Positions 8,743 to 17,133 of a DNA stretch of 64,000 bases are shown here, piece after piece. A program made the position numbers and the translations under genes. Each line of letters begins with the position of its first letter. The stretch's first letter is position 1. This DNA comes from Candidatus Tidjanibacter faecipullorum (GTDB lineage Bacteria > Bacteroidota > Bacteroidia > Bacteroidales > Rikenellaceae): assembly GCA_019116245.1 (NCBI GenBank), contig DXCC01000006.1, forward strand, positions 34,855 through 98,854. The letters are read 5' to 3'. Below the pieces are notes generated by a model. It searched no databases. It was given only the letters and a program-made list of their open reading frames with translations, and was not told the origin of the DNA.

Positions 8743-9318
8743 TTATTCTTCCGGCGTGCGGTCGGTGCGCAGCCGCTTCTTGACGACGGCGGGATTGCCG
8801 GCCGCCAGCGAGTCGGAGGGAATGTCGTGCGTAACCACGCTCCCCGCCGCAATGATGCAGCGGTCGCCGATCGTCACCCCCGGGCAGACCGTGACATTGC
8901 CGCCCAGCCAGCAGTCCGCGCCGATCGTGATAGGGAAGGAGTACTCCTGCGGTTCGCGCCGCGCAACGTAGTCCATCGGGTGCTGCGGCGTGTAGAGGTG
9001 GCAGTCGGGGCCGATCAGCGTGTGGTCGCCGATGCGGATGCCGCCACCGTCGAGGAAGGTGCAGTTGTAGTTGATGAAGACGTGTTCGCCCAGCGTGATG
9101 CCGTTGCCGTGGTCGCACCGGAAGGGCGGACAGACGACGGCGGTGGCGGGAATGCCGGGAATCAGCTCCCCGATCAGCTCGCGGTAGCCTTCGTCGAAGT
9201 GGTTGAAGTGTTGCAGGCGTGCGCAGAGCTGCTTGGCATGGCGTGCGCTGCGCTGTATTTCGGGGTCGCGGAAGCAGGCCAGTTCGCCGCTCCGCATCTT
9301 TTCAAATTCGGTTTTCAT
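8743..9318 (-). CDS. sugar O-acetyltransferase (maltose/galactoside acetyltransferase family)
   Basis: A 191-aa left-handed beta-helix acyltransferase. The N-terminal cap reads MKTEFEKMRSGELACFRDPEI, the usual Maa/LacA opening. Hexapeptide repeats follow, with FINYNCTFLDGGGIRIGDHTLIGP and the catalytic His in the LYTPQHP segment. The C-terminus has WLGGNVTVCPGVTIGDRC and GSVVTHDIPSDSLAAGNPA. Members transfer acetyl from acetyl-CoA to sugars; the true substrate here is unknown. The start at 9318 matches the family and lies 30 nt from a -7 element. Confidence 0.9.
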   Translation of the reverse strand: MKTEFEKMRSGELACFRDPEIQRSARHAKQLCARLQHFNHFDEGYRELIGELIPGIPATAVVCPPFRCDHGNGITLGEHVFINYNCTFLDGGGIRIGDHTLIGPDCHLYTPQHPMDYVARREPQEYSFPITIGADCWLGGNVTVCPGVTIGDRCIIAAGSVVTHDIPSDSLAAGNPAVVKKRLRTDRTPEE

Positions 9319-9347
9319 GGCTGTATCGGGATTGTCGGATCGGTGGT

Positions 9348-9355
9348 CAAAGATA
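9348..9355 (-). promoter_or_regulatory. -7 element (TATCTTTG) for the acetyltransferase gene
   Basis: Exact TAnnTTTG match on the minus strand, 30 nt upstream of the ATG. It forms a divergent promoter pair with the element at 9431. Confidence 0.6.
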
Positions 9356-9430
9356 GCGACTTCGGACGAATTGCGTGCGGCCGTGACGAATCGGCGGCCG
9401 ACGGGGAGGGAAAAGCCGCCGCCTTTTTCG

Positions 9431-9438
9431 TATCTTTG
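9431..9438 (+). promoter_or_regulatory. -7 element (TATCTTTG) for rsmG
   Basis: Exact match to TAnnTTTG, 45 nt before the rsmG start codon. Confidence 0.6.
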
Positions 9439-9483
9439 TGCCGGCGGGCGCCGCGACACCCGCCGCCATCCAACAAGCTACCC

Positions 9484-10107
9484 GTGGAACTGATCGAAAA
9501 ATATTTCGGCGCCGAACTGACGCCCGAGCAGCGCGAACGTTTTGCCCGCCTCTACGACCTCTATGCCGAGTGGAACGCCAAGATCAATGTCGTCTCACGC
9601 AAGGATTTCGAGAGCCTCTACCTGAAGCATGTGCTCCACTCGCTGGCCATTGCCTGCGTGTGTCGGTTCGATGCGGGGGCGCGCATCTGCGACGTGGGAA
9701 CGGGTGGCGGCTTTCCGGCCGTGCCGCTGGCGATCCTCTTTCCGGAGGCCCGGTTCACGGCGGTCGATTCGATCGGCAAGAAGATTACCGTCGTGCGCGG
9801 TGTGGTTTCGGCGCTCGGCCTGCAGAACCTGGAAGCGGTGAACGGCCGCGTCGAGGCGCTGGAGGGGCGGTTCGACTACGTGGTCAGCCGGGCTGTGACC
9901 GACATGGCCGAACTGATGGGCTGGGTGTGGAACAAAATCGAACGCGGCCAGCGCGGCACACTGCCCAACGGGCTGCTGGTGCTCAAGGGGGGCGAGCTGG
10001 CCGAGGAACTGGCGCGTGCGGGGCGGCGGTTTACGGTGTACGACATTGCCCGCTTCTTCGACGAACCCTTTTTCGAGACGAAAAAAATCGTCTATCTGGC
10101 CAAATAG
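9484..10107 (+). CDS. rsmG: 16S rRNA (guanine-N7) methyltransferase G
   Basis: A 207-aa class I SAM methyltransferase of the RsmG/GidB family, which methylates N7 of G527 in 16S rRNA. The opening ELIEKYFGAELTPEQRERF and LYAEWNAKINVVSRKD are family hallmarks. The SAM-binding loop is DVGTGGGFPAVPLAILFP near residues 76-93, followed by VDSIGKKITVV. I chose the GTG at 9484 because it gives the standard N-terminus and there is no suitable ATG. In Bacteroidetes rsmG is not in the gid operon; here it precedes rpmH. Confidence 0.93.
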   Translation: MELIEKYFGAELTPEQRERFARLYDLYAEWNAKINVVSRKDFESLYLKHVLHSLAIACVCRFDAGARICDVGTGGGFPAVPLAILFPEARFTAVDSIGKKITVVRGVVSALGLQNLEAVNGRVEALEGRFDYVVSRAVTDMAELMGWVWNKIERGQRGTLPNGLLVLKGGELAEELARAGRRFTVYDIARFFDEPFFETKKIVYLAK

Positions 10108-10184
10108 GCCCCGTCGGGAGGGGCGTCGGACCGCTCCGGAAGGGTACCCGGCAGGCCGATCGGGCGCTTTTTTGTCGTTTTTCT

Positions 10185-10214
10185 TTTGACTTTATTAAAA
10201 ATGCTTTATCTTTG
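10185..10214 (+). promoter_or_regulatory. full Bacteroidetes promoter for rpmH (TTTG - 18 bp - TATCTTTG)
   Basis: A TTTG at 10185-10188 and TATCTTTG at 10207-10214 are 18 bp apart, close to the phylum consensus. The start codon follows 46 nt later. One of the best-formed promoters in the window. Confidence 0.75.
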
Positions 10215-10260
10215 CCCTCCGCAAAGAGCGCAAAGACAATAAAATAATAAATAGAGAATC

Positions 10261-10416
10261 ATGAAAAGGACTTTCCAACCCTCGCGCCGCAAGAGGATCA
10301 ACAAACACGGTTTCCGTCAGCGGATGGCGACCGTAAACGGCCGCAAAGTTCTCGCTGCCCGTCGTGCAAAGGGCCGCAAGAAACTCACCGTATCGGACGA
10401 GACCCGTTTCAAATAG
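10261..10416 (+). CDS. rpmH: 50S ribosomal protein L34
   Basis: A 51-aa, strongly basic protein beginning [18 protein letters not shown], with [20 protein letters not shown], the unmistakable L34 signature. L34 is a small late-assembling protein of the large subunit. In many bacteria rpmH neighbours rnpA and dnaA; that linkage is absent here, as usual in Bacteroidetes. It has its own promoter and terminator and so appears monocistronic. Confidence 0.97.
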   Translation: MKRTFQPSRRKRINKHGFRQRMATVNGRKVLAARRAKGRKKLTVSDETRFK

Positions 10417-10453
10417 TGGTAGCCGTTCGGTTTGACCGTATAGCATTCAGTAC

Positions 10454-10481
10454 AGCCGCCTGATCCAAGGCGGCTTTTTTT
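10454..10481 (+). terminator. intrinsic terminator of rpmH
   Basis: AGCCGCC and GGCGGCT pair around an eight-base loop and are followed by seven T residues. Confidence 0.92.
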
Positions 10482-10525
10482 GATTTATCGGGCGGAGTGG
10501 CAGCTGCTCCGTCGCGGGATTTTTC

Positions 10526-10533
10526 TATCTTTG
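10526..10533 (+). promoter_or_regulatory. -7 element (TATCTTTG) immediately upstream of mqnE
   Basis: Exact TAnnTTTG match that ends only 9 nt before the mqnE ATG. If transcription starts the usual 5-8 nt downstream, the mRNA would be nearly leaderless. Confidence 0.6.
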
Positions 10534-10542
10534 ATCTTCGTG

Positions 10543-11628
10543 ATGAAAACCAATACCATCGATACGATCGCCGAAAAGATCCTTGCGGGAGGCCGCATCG
10601 GTCGTGAGGAGGCCGAGGTGCTCTGGCGCGAGGCGCCGCTTTCGCTGCTGGGACGGCTGGCTTCGGAGATGAAACGCCGCAAGAGCGGCGATGCGGTGTA
10701 CTACAACCGCAATTTCCACATCGAGCCGACGAACATCTGCGTCTTCAACTGCCGGTTCTGTTCGTACCGCCGCGGGGCGGGCGATCCCGACGCGTGGAAC
10801 CACTCGCTGGCGGAGATCGAGCAGCTTGTCGAGGCCCGCAGAAACAGCGGTGTGACGGAAGTACACATCGTGGGCGGCGTGCATCCCGACCATGACATCC
10901 ATTTCTATGCCGAGATGATCCGCACCGTCAAGCGCCTGCTGCCCGATGTGGCGGTCAAGGCCTACACGGCCATCGAACTGGCCTACATGATTGACAAGGC
11001 GGGCATGAGTTACGAGGAGGGACTGACCCTGCTGCGCGATGCGGGGCTGCAGGCCATTCCGGGCGGCGGTGCCGAGATCTTCGACGAGGAGCTGCGCCGG
11101 CAGATCTGTCCCGAGAAGGGGGATGCGCAGGTGTGGCTTTCGCTGCACCGGACGGCTCACCGGCTGGGTATCCGGAGTAATGCGACGATGCTCTACGGCC
11201 ATGTGGAGACCATTCCCCAGCGGATCGACCACCTCGACCGGCTGCGTACCCTGCAGGACGAGACGGGCGGTTTCGATGCCTTCATTCCGCTGAAGTTCCG
11301 TCGGTCGGGCAACCGGCTCGGCGAGGGGCGCGAGGAGGTGCCGGTGACGGAGGACATGCGGACGCTGGCCATGTCGCGGCTCTACCTCGACAATTTCCCC
11401 CACATCAAGGCCTACTGGGTGATGTATGGCAAGCAGACGGCCGAGATGGCACTGGCCTTCGGCGCCGACGACATGGACGGCACGATCGACGATTCGACGA
11501 AGATCTATTCGATGGCGGGGGCGGAGCAGAAACCGCGCCTGACGGTGGAGGAAATGAAGGCGATGGCTGCCTCGGCCGGGCTGCGGGCCGTCGAGCGCGA
11601 CACCTTCTACCATGAAGTGGTCCGGTAA
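10543..11628 (+). CDS. mqnE: aminodeoxyfutalosine synthase (radical SAM)
   Basis: A 361-aa radical SAM enzyme with the CxxxCxxC iron-sulfur motif at residues 66-73 (CVFNCRFC), preceded by NFHIEPTNI and followed by VHIVGGVHPDHDIHFYAEM. These are features of the MqnE/MqnC family. The IRSNATMLYGHVET and FIPLKFRRSGN segments are the MqnE type rather than the MqnC cyclase type. MqnE adds the adenosyl radical to 3-[(1-carboxyvinyl)oxy]benzoate, making aminodeoxyfutalosine in the alternative menaquinone pathway. The ATG at 10543 begins MKTNTIDTIAEKI and is preferred to an upstream in-frame codon inside the promoter. A PASTA protein and rluD follow at short spacing. Confidence 0.93.
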   Translation: MKTNTIDTIAEKILAGGRIGREEAEVLWREAPLSLLGRLASEMKRRKSGDAVYYNRNFHIEPTNICVFNCRFCSYRRGAGDPDAWNHSLAEIEQLVEARRNSGVTEVHIVGGVHPDHDIHFYAEMIRTVKRLLPDVAVKAYTAIELAYMIDKAGMSYEEGLTLLRDAGLQAIPGGGAEIFDEELRRQICPEKGDAQVWLSLHRTAHRLGIRSNATMLYGHVETIPQRIDHLDRLRTLQDETGGFDAFIPLKFRRSGNRLGEGREEVPVTEDMRTLAMSRLYLDNFPHIKAYWVMYGKQTAEMALAFGADDMDGTIDDSTKIYSMAGAEQKPRLTVEEMKAMAASAGLRAVERDTFYHEVVR

Positions 11629-11657
11629 CCGGAACTGAACAAGCAAGATAACGAAGT

Positions 11658-12737
11658 ATGGCGATGACAAACGGAACGGAACGGCGCGATGCGGAACCGC
11701 TGTGGCGCCGGTTGTGGAACAACTATGTGGTTCGCAATGTGGTGCTGGCGGTGAGCCTGCTGGTGATCGGATTGTTTCTGGTCAACGTGCTGCTGAACAT
11801 CTTCACGCGGCACAACAAATATATCGAGGTGCCCGACCTCGAGGAGCTGACCCTCGACGAGGCGCGGCAGCTGATCCGCCGAAAGGACCTGCGCATCGAG
11901 GTGAACGATTCGCTCTATGTGGCGGCGCTGGATCCCGGCACCGTACTGGAGCAGCAGCCGGCGGCCGGTACCCGGGTGAAACCGGGGCGCCGGATCTACG
12001 TGACGGTGAACGCCACTCAGCAGCGCATCGTCGATGTGCCCTACGTGGCGGGCTATTCGCTGAGGCAGGCGTGGAACATCCTGGCCACGGCCGGGTTCCG
12101 CATCGAACGGTTGGAGTATGTCTCCGACATTGCCACCAACAACGTACTGGAACAGCGGGTCGGTTCCCGTCGCGTGACGCCCGAACACCCGGTACAGGCC
12201 CGGATGGGCAGCGGCGTGGTGCTGGTGCTGGGCCGGGCGGCCGATGCCGCACGGGTGACCGTGCCGCGCGTGGTGGGACTCACGCTGCGTGAGGCCGAGA
12301 GCCGGATCTGGGATGCCGGTCTGAATGTCGGCGGCATCGAACAAGACGAGGGCATCGATCAGAAGACGATCCGCCAGGCCAGGGTATGGCGCCAGACGCC
12401 CGACCAGGGCAGCATGGCGTCGCTGGGATCCCGCGTGTCGCTGGCGCTGACCCTCGATTCGGCCCGGTTGTCCAAGGGGGTCTCTTCCTCTGACCGGCAG
12501 GCCGTGCAGGCGGCCCGTCATGCGGTGCGCGAGCGGGTCGTGCGCGACAGTCTGGCCGCTGCGGGCTTCTCCGGCGAGCAGCTGCAGTTCGAGACGGAGT
12601 GGCAGTTGAAGATCGAGCGGGGCGAGGCGACGCCCGAGGAGCGGGCCGCCGCCGAAGCGGAACTTATCATGCAGTCGCTGGAAAACTACGGTACGGCGGT
12701 GGATGCGAGTGAAGAGGAGGATGAATTCTTCCATTGA
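11658..12737 (+). CDS. membrane-anchored PASTA-domain protein
   Basis: A 359-aa protein with a short cytoplasmic N-terminus, one membrane helix (about residues 25-47) and three consecutive PASTA domains (roughly residues 55-122, 123-193 and 194-265). PASTA modules bind muropeptides or beta-lactams in penicillin-binding proteins and Ser/Thr kinases. This protein has neither catalytic domain, so it is a stand-alone sensor or scaffold in the periplasm. The C-terminal hundred residues are charged and helical. The mqnE - PASTA - rluD order with gaps of 29 and about 13 nt suggests co-transcription; pairing with rluD is common in Bacteroidetes as far as I recall. Confidence 0.85.
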   Translation: MAMTNGTERRDAEPLWRRLWNNYVVRNVVLAVSLLVIGLFLVNVLLNIFTRHNKYIEVPDLEELTLDEARQLIRRKDLRIEVNDSLYVAALDPGTVLEQQPAAGTRVKPGRRIYVTVNATQQRIVDVPYVAGYSLRQAWNILATAGFRIERLEYVSDIATNNVLEQRVGSRRVTPEHPVQARMGSGVVLVLGRAADAARVTVPRVVGLTLREAESRIWDAGLNVGGIEQDEGIDQKTIRQARVWRQTPDQGSMASLGSRVSLALTLDSARLSKGVSSSDRQAVQAARHAVRERVVRDSLAAAGFSGEQLQFETEWQLKIERGEATPEERAAAEAELIMQSLENYGTAVDASEEEDEFFH

Positions 12738-12750
12738 TCGGTGTAACGGC

Positions 12751-13842
12751 ATGACGGACGGAATGGAGAGGGAGACGGAACGCTGCCAGGCGGAGGACGA
12801 ACTGCTCGCCGAAGAGGCGGAGGAGCAGCAGGACGAACTGTACGAGCACTTTGCGGTGACGGTCGACAAGGGACAGGCGATGCAGCGCATCGACAAGTAC
12901 CTGACCGTGCGCATCGAGGGAAGTTCGCGCAGCCGCGTGCAGGCGGCCGCCGACAGCGGCAACATCCTGGTGAACGGAGTGCCGGTCAAGTCGAGCTACA
13001 AGGTCAAGCCGCTCGACCGGATTTCGGTGGTGATGCCCTACCCGAAGCGGGAGGTGGAGATCGTGCCGGAGGATATTCCGCTCGACATCGTCTATGAGGA
13101 CGACGACCTGATCGTGGTGAACAAACCGGCGGGGCTGGTGGTGCATCCGGGGCACGGCAATTACAGCGGTACGCTGGTCAATGCCCTTACGTGGCACTTG
13201 AAGGATCTGCCCCTCTTCCAGGAGGGGGACATGCGGGCCGGGCTGGTGCACCGCATCGACAAGAACACCTCCGGCCTGCTGGTGGTGGCCAAGAACGAGA
13301 AGGCGCATGCGAAGCTGGCGCGCCAGTTCTTCGAGCATACCGTCTCGCGGCGTTACGTGGCGCTGGTGTGGGGCAATTTCGAGGAGGACGAGGGAACCGT
13401 CACCGGAAATATCGGCCGCAGCGTGCGCGACCGCCTCAAGATGGCCGTCTATCCCGACGGCAGCGACGGCAAGCATGCCGTCACCCATTATCGGGTGCTG
13501 AAACGTTACGGTTATGTGACCCTTGTGGAGTGCCGTCTCGAGACGGGACGTACCCACCAGATTCGCGTGCACATGGAGTATATCGGCCATCCGCTCTTCA
13601 ATGACGAGCGGTACGGCGGTGACCGCATTCTGAAGGGGACGACCTTTTCCAAATACAAACAGTTCATCGAAAACTGCTTTGCCATCATGCCGCGCCATGC
13701 GCTCCATGCCCGCAGTCTGGGGTTCGACCACCCGACCACCCGTCAGCGCATGGAGTTCGACAGCGAACTGCCGGCCGATTTTCGGGCCGTGCTGGAGAAG
13801 TGGGACGCCTACACGGCAGCCCGCCCGGCCGAGGAGGAGTAG
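12751..13842 (+). CDS. rluD: 23S rRNA pseudouridine synthase, RluA/RluD family
   Basis: About 363 aa. An acidic N-terminus is followed by an S4 RNA-binding domain (near residues 40-100) and a pseudouridine synthase domain. The latter carries the catalytic Asp in HRIDKNTSGLLVVAKN and the family motifs VNKPAGLVVHPGHGN and GRTHQIRVHMEYIGHPLFND. RluD modifies helix 69 of 23S rRNA. Several in-frame ATGs exist (12703, 12721, 12751, 12763); I choose 12751 because it follows the PASTA stop codon by 13 nt, but the first 20 residues are not conserved and the start is uncertain. A terminator follows. Confidence 0.9.
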   Translation: MTDGMERETERCQAEDELLAEEAEEQQDELYEHFAVTVDKGQAMQRIDKYLTVRIEGSSRSRVQAAADSGNILVNGVPVKSSYKVKPLDRISVVMPYPKREVEIVPEDIPLDIVYEDDDLIVVNKPAGLVVHPGHGNYSGTLVNALTWHLKDLPLFQEGDMRAGLVHRIDKNTSGLLVVAKNEKAHAKLARQFFEHTVSRRYVALVWGNFEEDEGTVTGNIGRSVRDRLKMAVYPDGSDGKHAVTHYRVLKRYGYVTLVECRLETGRTHQIRVHMEYIGHPLFNDERYGGDRILKGTTFSKYKQFIENCFAIMPRHALHARSLGFDHPTTRQRMEFDSELPADFRAVLEKWDAYTAARPAEEE

Positions 13843-13867
13843 CACCGTCGCGCGGAACAAGAGGAAA

Positions 13868-13895
13868 GGCACACCGGTCGCGGGTGCCTTTTTTT
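13868..13895 (+). terminator. intrinsic terminator after rluD
   Basis: GGCAC and GTGCC arms, extended by internal GC pairs, are followed by seven T residues. Confidence 0.85.
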
Positions 13896-13972
13896 GTGGG
13901 CAGGCGGTCGTGCAAATGGGCGGGGCGGGACGGGGCAAACGGAACGGTTTTTGCAGCACATGTTATTATGGA

Positions 13973-13995
13973 GCGGCTCCGCCGTAAGGAGCCGC
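13973..13995 (+). other. 8-bp hairpin in the ndk leader
   Basis: GCGGCTCC and GGAGCCGC form a perfect stem with a seven-base loop, ending 16 nt before the ndk start. There is no T tract, so it is not a terminator; it could stabilise the mRNA 5' end or affect initiation. Confidence 0.5.
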
Positions 13996-14011
13996 AAAAG
14001 CAAGAGACCGT

Positions 14012-14476
14012 ATGACTGAACGCACATTTTCCATCATCAAACCCAATGCCGTGGCGGCGGGGGCCGTCGGGCAAATCCTCGATGCCATGCTGGCCGACGG
14101 ATTCCGCATCATCGGACTGAAGCTGGTCTGCATGAGCCGCAACGAGGCCGAGAAATTCTATGCCGTCCATCGGGGCAAACCTTTCTATGACCGGCTGGTC
14201 ACCTTCATGACCTCCGGCCCCTCCGTGGTGCTGGTACTCGAGCGGGAGGATGCCGTGGCCGGGCTGCGCCGGCTGGCCGGTGCAACCGATCCCGCCAAGG
14301 CGGCGGAGGGAACGCTGCGGCGCCGCTTTGGCGAGAATGTCACCCGCAATGCCGTGCATGCCTCCGACAGCGTTGAAAATGCCCGTGAGGAGGCGGGGCG
14401 TTTTTTCGACGAACGCGAAATCGTCGTGGCCCGCTATGCGCCTCCGGCCGTCGAGGCGGAGGACGGAGCGTGCTGA
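14012..14476 (+). CDS. ndk: nucleoside diphosphate kinase
   Basis: A 154-aa protein with all NDK hallmarks: TFSIIKPNAVAAG at the start, FYAVHRGKPFYDRLVTFMTSGPSVVLVLE, and the active-site His in NAVHASDSVENAREE. The enzyme transfers the gamma-phosphate between nucleoside triphosphates and diphosphates through phosphohistidine. Length is normal. It stands alone, with a hairpin leader upstream. Confidence 0.97.
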   Translation: MTERTFSIIKPNAVAAGAVGQILDAMLADGFRIIGLKLVCMSRNEAEKFYAVHRGKPFYDRLVTFMTSGPSVVLVLEREDAVAGLRRLAGATDPAKAAEGTLRRRFGENVTRNAVHASDSVENAREEAGRFFDEREIVVARYAPPAVEAEDGAC

Positions 14477-14545
14477 GGAGCGGCGCGGAAGTCCGGGTGG
14501 CGGGCAATAAAACGGCTCGCCGTACGTATCTATCCCAAAAGGCCC

Positions 14546-14553
14546 TATCTTTG
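14546..14553 (+). promoter_or_regulatory. -7 element (TATCTTTG) for the lipoprotein gene
   Basis: Exact TAnnTTTG match 51 nt upstream of the ATG at 14605. Confidence 0.55.
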
Positions 14554-14604
14554 CGGCGGCCGGAGAGGTGCTCCGGACCGGAACAAATCAAAAACGGATA
14601 GAAA

Positions 14605-15279
14605 ATGAAAAAAGGATGGCTCGTGTGGCTGGCTGTGCCGGCCCTGCTGCTCGGTTGCAGCCAGAGCAACGATTATGATACGACGACTCTCGACCGGACC
14701 TCGCTCGAGATGCGGGCCGGGGACGTGCAGACCGTCTATGTGACCAGCGGCAATCCCGACAAGGTGGTGTGGCGCAGCGCCAATGAATTTGTGGCTACGG
14801 TGGATCGCGGCCAGATCAAGGCTCTGCGCATCGGTTCCACCCGCGTGTGGGCCAACAGTGCGGCCGTGGCCGTGACGGTGAAGGGGCGTTACGACCTCTA
14901 TGATGAGCCGATGACGGGGCTCCGCTGGGGCATGACCCGCGAGGAACTGGTGGCCAAGCTGGGCTTCCCGGACGGTGTGGTGGGCAATGTGCTGACCTAT
15001 AACATGGAGTCGGCCACGACGTCGTTCCTGTCGTATGAATTCGATGCGGACATGCGGCTCACGGGGGCCAGCGTGTCGGTCAGCAAGGGGTTCAGCGACG
15101 AGCTGGAGGCCTTCCTCGGCGAACGTTACCTGCAGATTACGTCGGAGGGACGGCCGGATCAGCAGTACATTGACGCCCTGACCGTAACGGACGCTTCGGT
15201 GGTGGTGACCCGGGCCTCGTACGATGACCTGTACTGGCTCGTCACCTATCGAGACATTACCTCCTACGCGTGGCAGTAG
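14605..15279 (+). CDS. lipoprotein with an Ig-like (Big2-type) N-terminal domain, function unknown
   Basis: A 224-aa protein with a type II signal peptide: the lipobox LLGC puts the modified Cys at residue 18. Residues 25-95 resemble a bacterial Ig-like fold (LEMRAGDVQTVYVTSGNPDKVVWRSANEFVATVD). The remainder (LRWGMTREELVAKLGFPDG) looks like a small alpha/beta module similar to SmpA/OmlA-type repeats, which is inference. Likely anchored in the outer membrane. No partner gene is adjacent. The gene ends at a strong convergent terminator shared with adenine deaminase. Confidence 0.75.
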   Translation: MKKGWLVWLAVPALLLGCSQSNDYDTTTLDRTSLEMRAGDVQTVYVTSGNPDKVVWRSANEFVATVDRGQIKALRIGSTRVWANSAAVAVTVKGRYDLYDEPMTGLRWGMTREELVAKLGFPDGVVGNVLTYNMESATTSFLSYEFDADMRLTGASVSVSKGFSDELEAFLGERYLQITSEGRPDQQYIDALTVTDASVVVTRASYDDLYWLVTYRDITSYAWQ

Positions 15280-15300
15280 GTGCGGCGGACCGGAAGAGAA

Positions 15301-15338
15301 ACAGCACAGGCAGCGGAGCAGTCCGCTGCCTGTGCTGT
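15301..15338. terminator. bidirectional terminator, 17-bp perfect stem
   Basis: ACAGCACAGGCAGCGGA and its exact complement flank a GCAG loop between two convergent genes. TTTCTG follows on the plus strand and TTTCTC on the minus strand. Confidence 0.85.
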
Positions 15339-15360
15339 TTTCTGCGTGAGGGGGGAAGAC

Positions 15361-16989
15361 CTACGAAGCCGTTTCCTCGTCGAGGAAGCGGAATCGCGAG
15401 AACTGGAACAGCCCCTGCTCGCCGAGTTTGAGTTCGGGAATGACGATCAGCGCTATGAAGGAGAGCGTCATGAAGGGCGAGTCGATGCGGCATCCCCGTT
15501 CGCGCAGGGCGGAGAGCCGCAGCCAGGCGGTGGCGATCTCTTCGGCGGAGCAGTCGGCCATGATGCCCGCGATGGGGAGCGGCTGGAGCACGGTCCGGTC
15601 GCCCTCCGCAAAGGAGAGTCCGCCGCGGTGTTCGATGACGGTGTTGATGGCGCGGGCCAGATCGCGGTCGTTGCTGCCAATGGCGATGATGTTGTGGGAG
15701 TCGTGCGACACCGATGCGGCCAGGGCGCCCCTCCGCAGTCCGAAGCCGGTGAGGTAGGCCACCTGCGGCGGGGTGTCGTTCGTGTAGCGGTTCAGGTAGA
15801 CGATCTTCAGCAGGTCCTGGGACAGGTCGGCCTCGAGGTTGTCGGTCGGGGCGACGGCGAGCGTGCGGTCCTGCGTGACCAGCTCGCCGGGCAGTACGCC
15901 GATGCAGCGCACCCGTCCGCGGCAGGCCTTGCGCAGGTCAGCGGGGCGGATCGGCTGGCGGACGAAGCGGTTGAACGGCTCCGGAACGACCGGCCGGAAG
16001 GCGGGCGGGTTGGCGGCGTCGTAGCGGCGCTCGCCGTCGATCCACACCTCCAGCGTGTGCAGGTCAGTCAGGTTGTCCAGTATGCAGAAGTCGGCCGGGT
16101 CGCCGGGGCGGAGCAGGCCCACGGGCAGTCCGTAGTGGAGGACGGGGTTGAGGGAGGCGGCGCGCCACACATCGAAGAGGTCGTGTCCGTCGGCCAGGGC
16201 GCGGCGGACCAGTTTGTCGATATGGCCTGTGAGCAGGTCGTGGGGATGGGCGTCGTCCATGCAGAACATGACCCGGTCGGGCTGGGTGTCGAGTACGGGA
16301 TGGAGGGCGGCGTAGTTACGGGCGGCGCTGCCTTCGCGGATCAGGATCTTCATGCCGAGCGCGAGTTTCTCCCGGGCTTCCGCCAGGGTGAAGGCTTCGT
16401 GGTCGGTCGTGATGCCGGCGGCGATGTATTGGCGCAGCGGTTCGCCGGTGGCGCCCGGGGCGTGGCCGTCGACGGGCAGGCCGTGGCGGCGGGCGGCGTC
16501 GAGCTTGCGCATCATCTCCGGCTCGCGGCCGAGAACGGCCGGCATGTCCATGACTTCCGAAAGACCCACGAAGCGGCCCGAGGCGGTCATCCGTTCGACA
16601 TCGTCGGCGGTGATCCGTCCGCCCGACCGGTCAAAGGCGGTGGCCGGTACGCAGGAGGGGATCGTGTAGCGGATCTTGATGGCTGCCCGGCGGGCGTGGG
16701 CCTCCATGAAGGCGATGCCTTCCGGGCCCATGACGTTGGCGATCTCGTGCGGATCGGAGACCACCGCCACGGTGCCGTGGGCGATCACCGTGCGGGCAAA
16801 CTCTTCGGGGGTGAGCATGGAACTCTCGATGTGGACGTGGGCGTCCACAAGGCCGGGCGCCAGGTAGCGGTCGTAGGTGCGTCCGTCCTCTTCGACGGCG
16901 ACGATGCGGCCGTCGTCGATGGTGACCGTGCCGCCGTAAATGCGGCGGGCGTGAATGTCGATGATATTGCCGCTGAGGGTCTGTTTCAT
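15361..16989 (-). CDS. ade: adenine deaminase
   Basis: A 542-aa amidohydrolase-superfamily enzyme converting adenine to hypoxanthine and ammonia. Metal-site and family motifs are visible: APGLVDAHVHIESSML near residue 50, SDPHEIANVMG near residue 85, DGHAPG near 165 and CMDDAHPHDLLTGHIDKL near 245. Length agrees with bacterial Ade proteins (540-600 aa). The ATG at 16989 begins MKQTLSGNIIDIHARR, the standard opening, and follows a -7 element by 37 nt. It provides purine salvage. Convergent with the upstream lipoprotein gene and divergent from a glycosyltransferase. Confidence 0.94.
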   Translation of the reverse strand: MKQTLSGNIIDIHARRIYGGTVTIDDGRIVAVEEDGRTYDRYLAPGLVDAHVHIESSMLTPEEFARTVIAHGTVAVVSDPHEIANVMGPEGIAFMEAHARRAAIKIRYTIPSCVPATAFDRSGGRITADDVERMTASGRFVGLSEVMDMPAVLGREPEMMRKLDAARRHGLPVDGHAPGATGEPLRQYIAAGITTDHEAFTLAEAREKLALGMKILIREGSAARNYAALHPVLDTQPDRVMFCMDDAHPHDLLTGHIDKLVRRALADGHDLFDVWRAASLNPVLHYGLPVGLLRPGDPADFCILDNLTDLHTLEVWIDGERRYDAANPPAFRPVVPEPFNRFVRQPIRPADLRKACRGRVRCIGVLPGELVTQDRTLAVAPTDNLEADLSQDLLKIVYLNRYTNDTPPQVAYLTGFGLRRGALAASVSHDSHNIIAIGSNDRDLARAINTVIEHRGGLSFAEGDRTVLQPLPIAGIMADCSAEEIATAWLRLSALRERGCRIDSPFMTLSFIALIVIPELKLGEQGLFQFSRFRFLDEETAS

Positions 16990-17026
16990 GGCTGTTCGGA
17001 ATTGCGGTCCGGCGGGGCGGGCCATT

Positions 17027-17034
17027 CAAAGATA
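17027..17034 (-). promoter_or_regulatory. -7 element (TATCTTTG) for adenine deaminase
   Basis: Exact match on the minus strand, 38 nt before the start codon, paired back-to-back with the element at 17101. Confidence 0.6.
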
Positions 17035-17100
17035 CGAATTTCCGGCCTGCCCGCATGCCGCATCCGGCGGATAATGTTTGTCGGGAACGGTTCCGCGTGT

Positions 17101-17108
17101 TACCTTTG
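17101..17108 (+). promoter_or_regulatory. -7 element (TACCTTTG) for the glycosyltransferase at 17134
   Basis: Exact TAnnTTTG match, 25 nt before the ATG. Confidence 0.6.
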
Positions 17109-17133
17109 CGGCAATTATCCGCAGAATCCAGTC

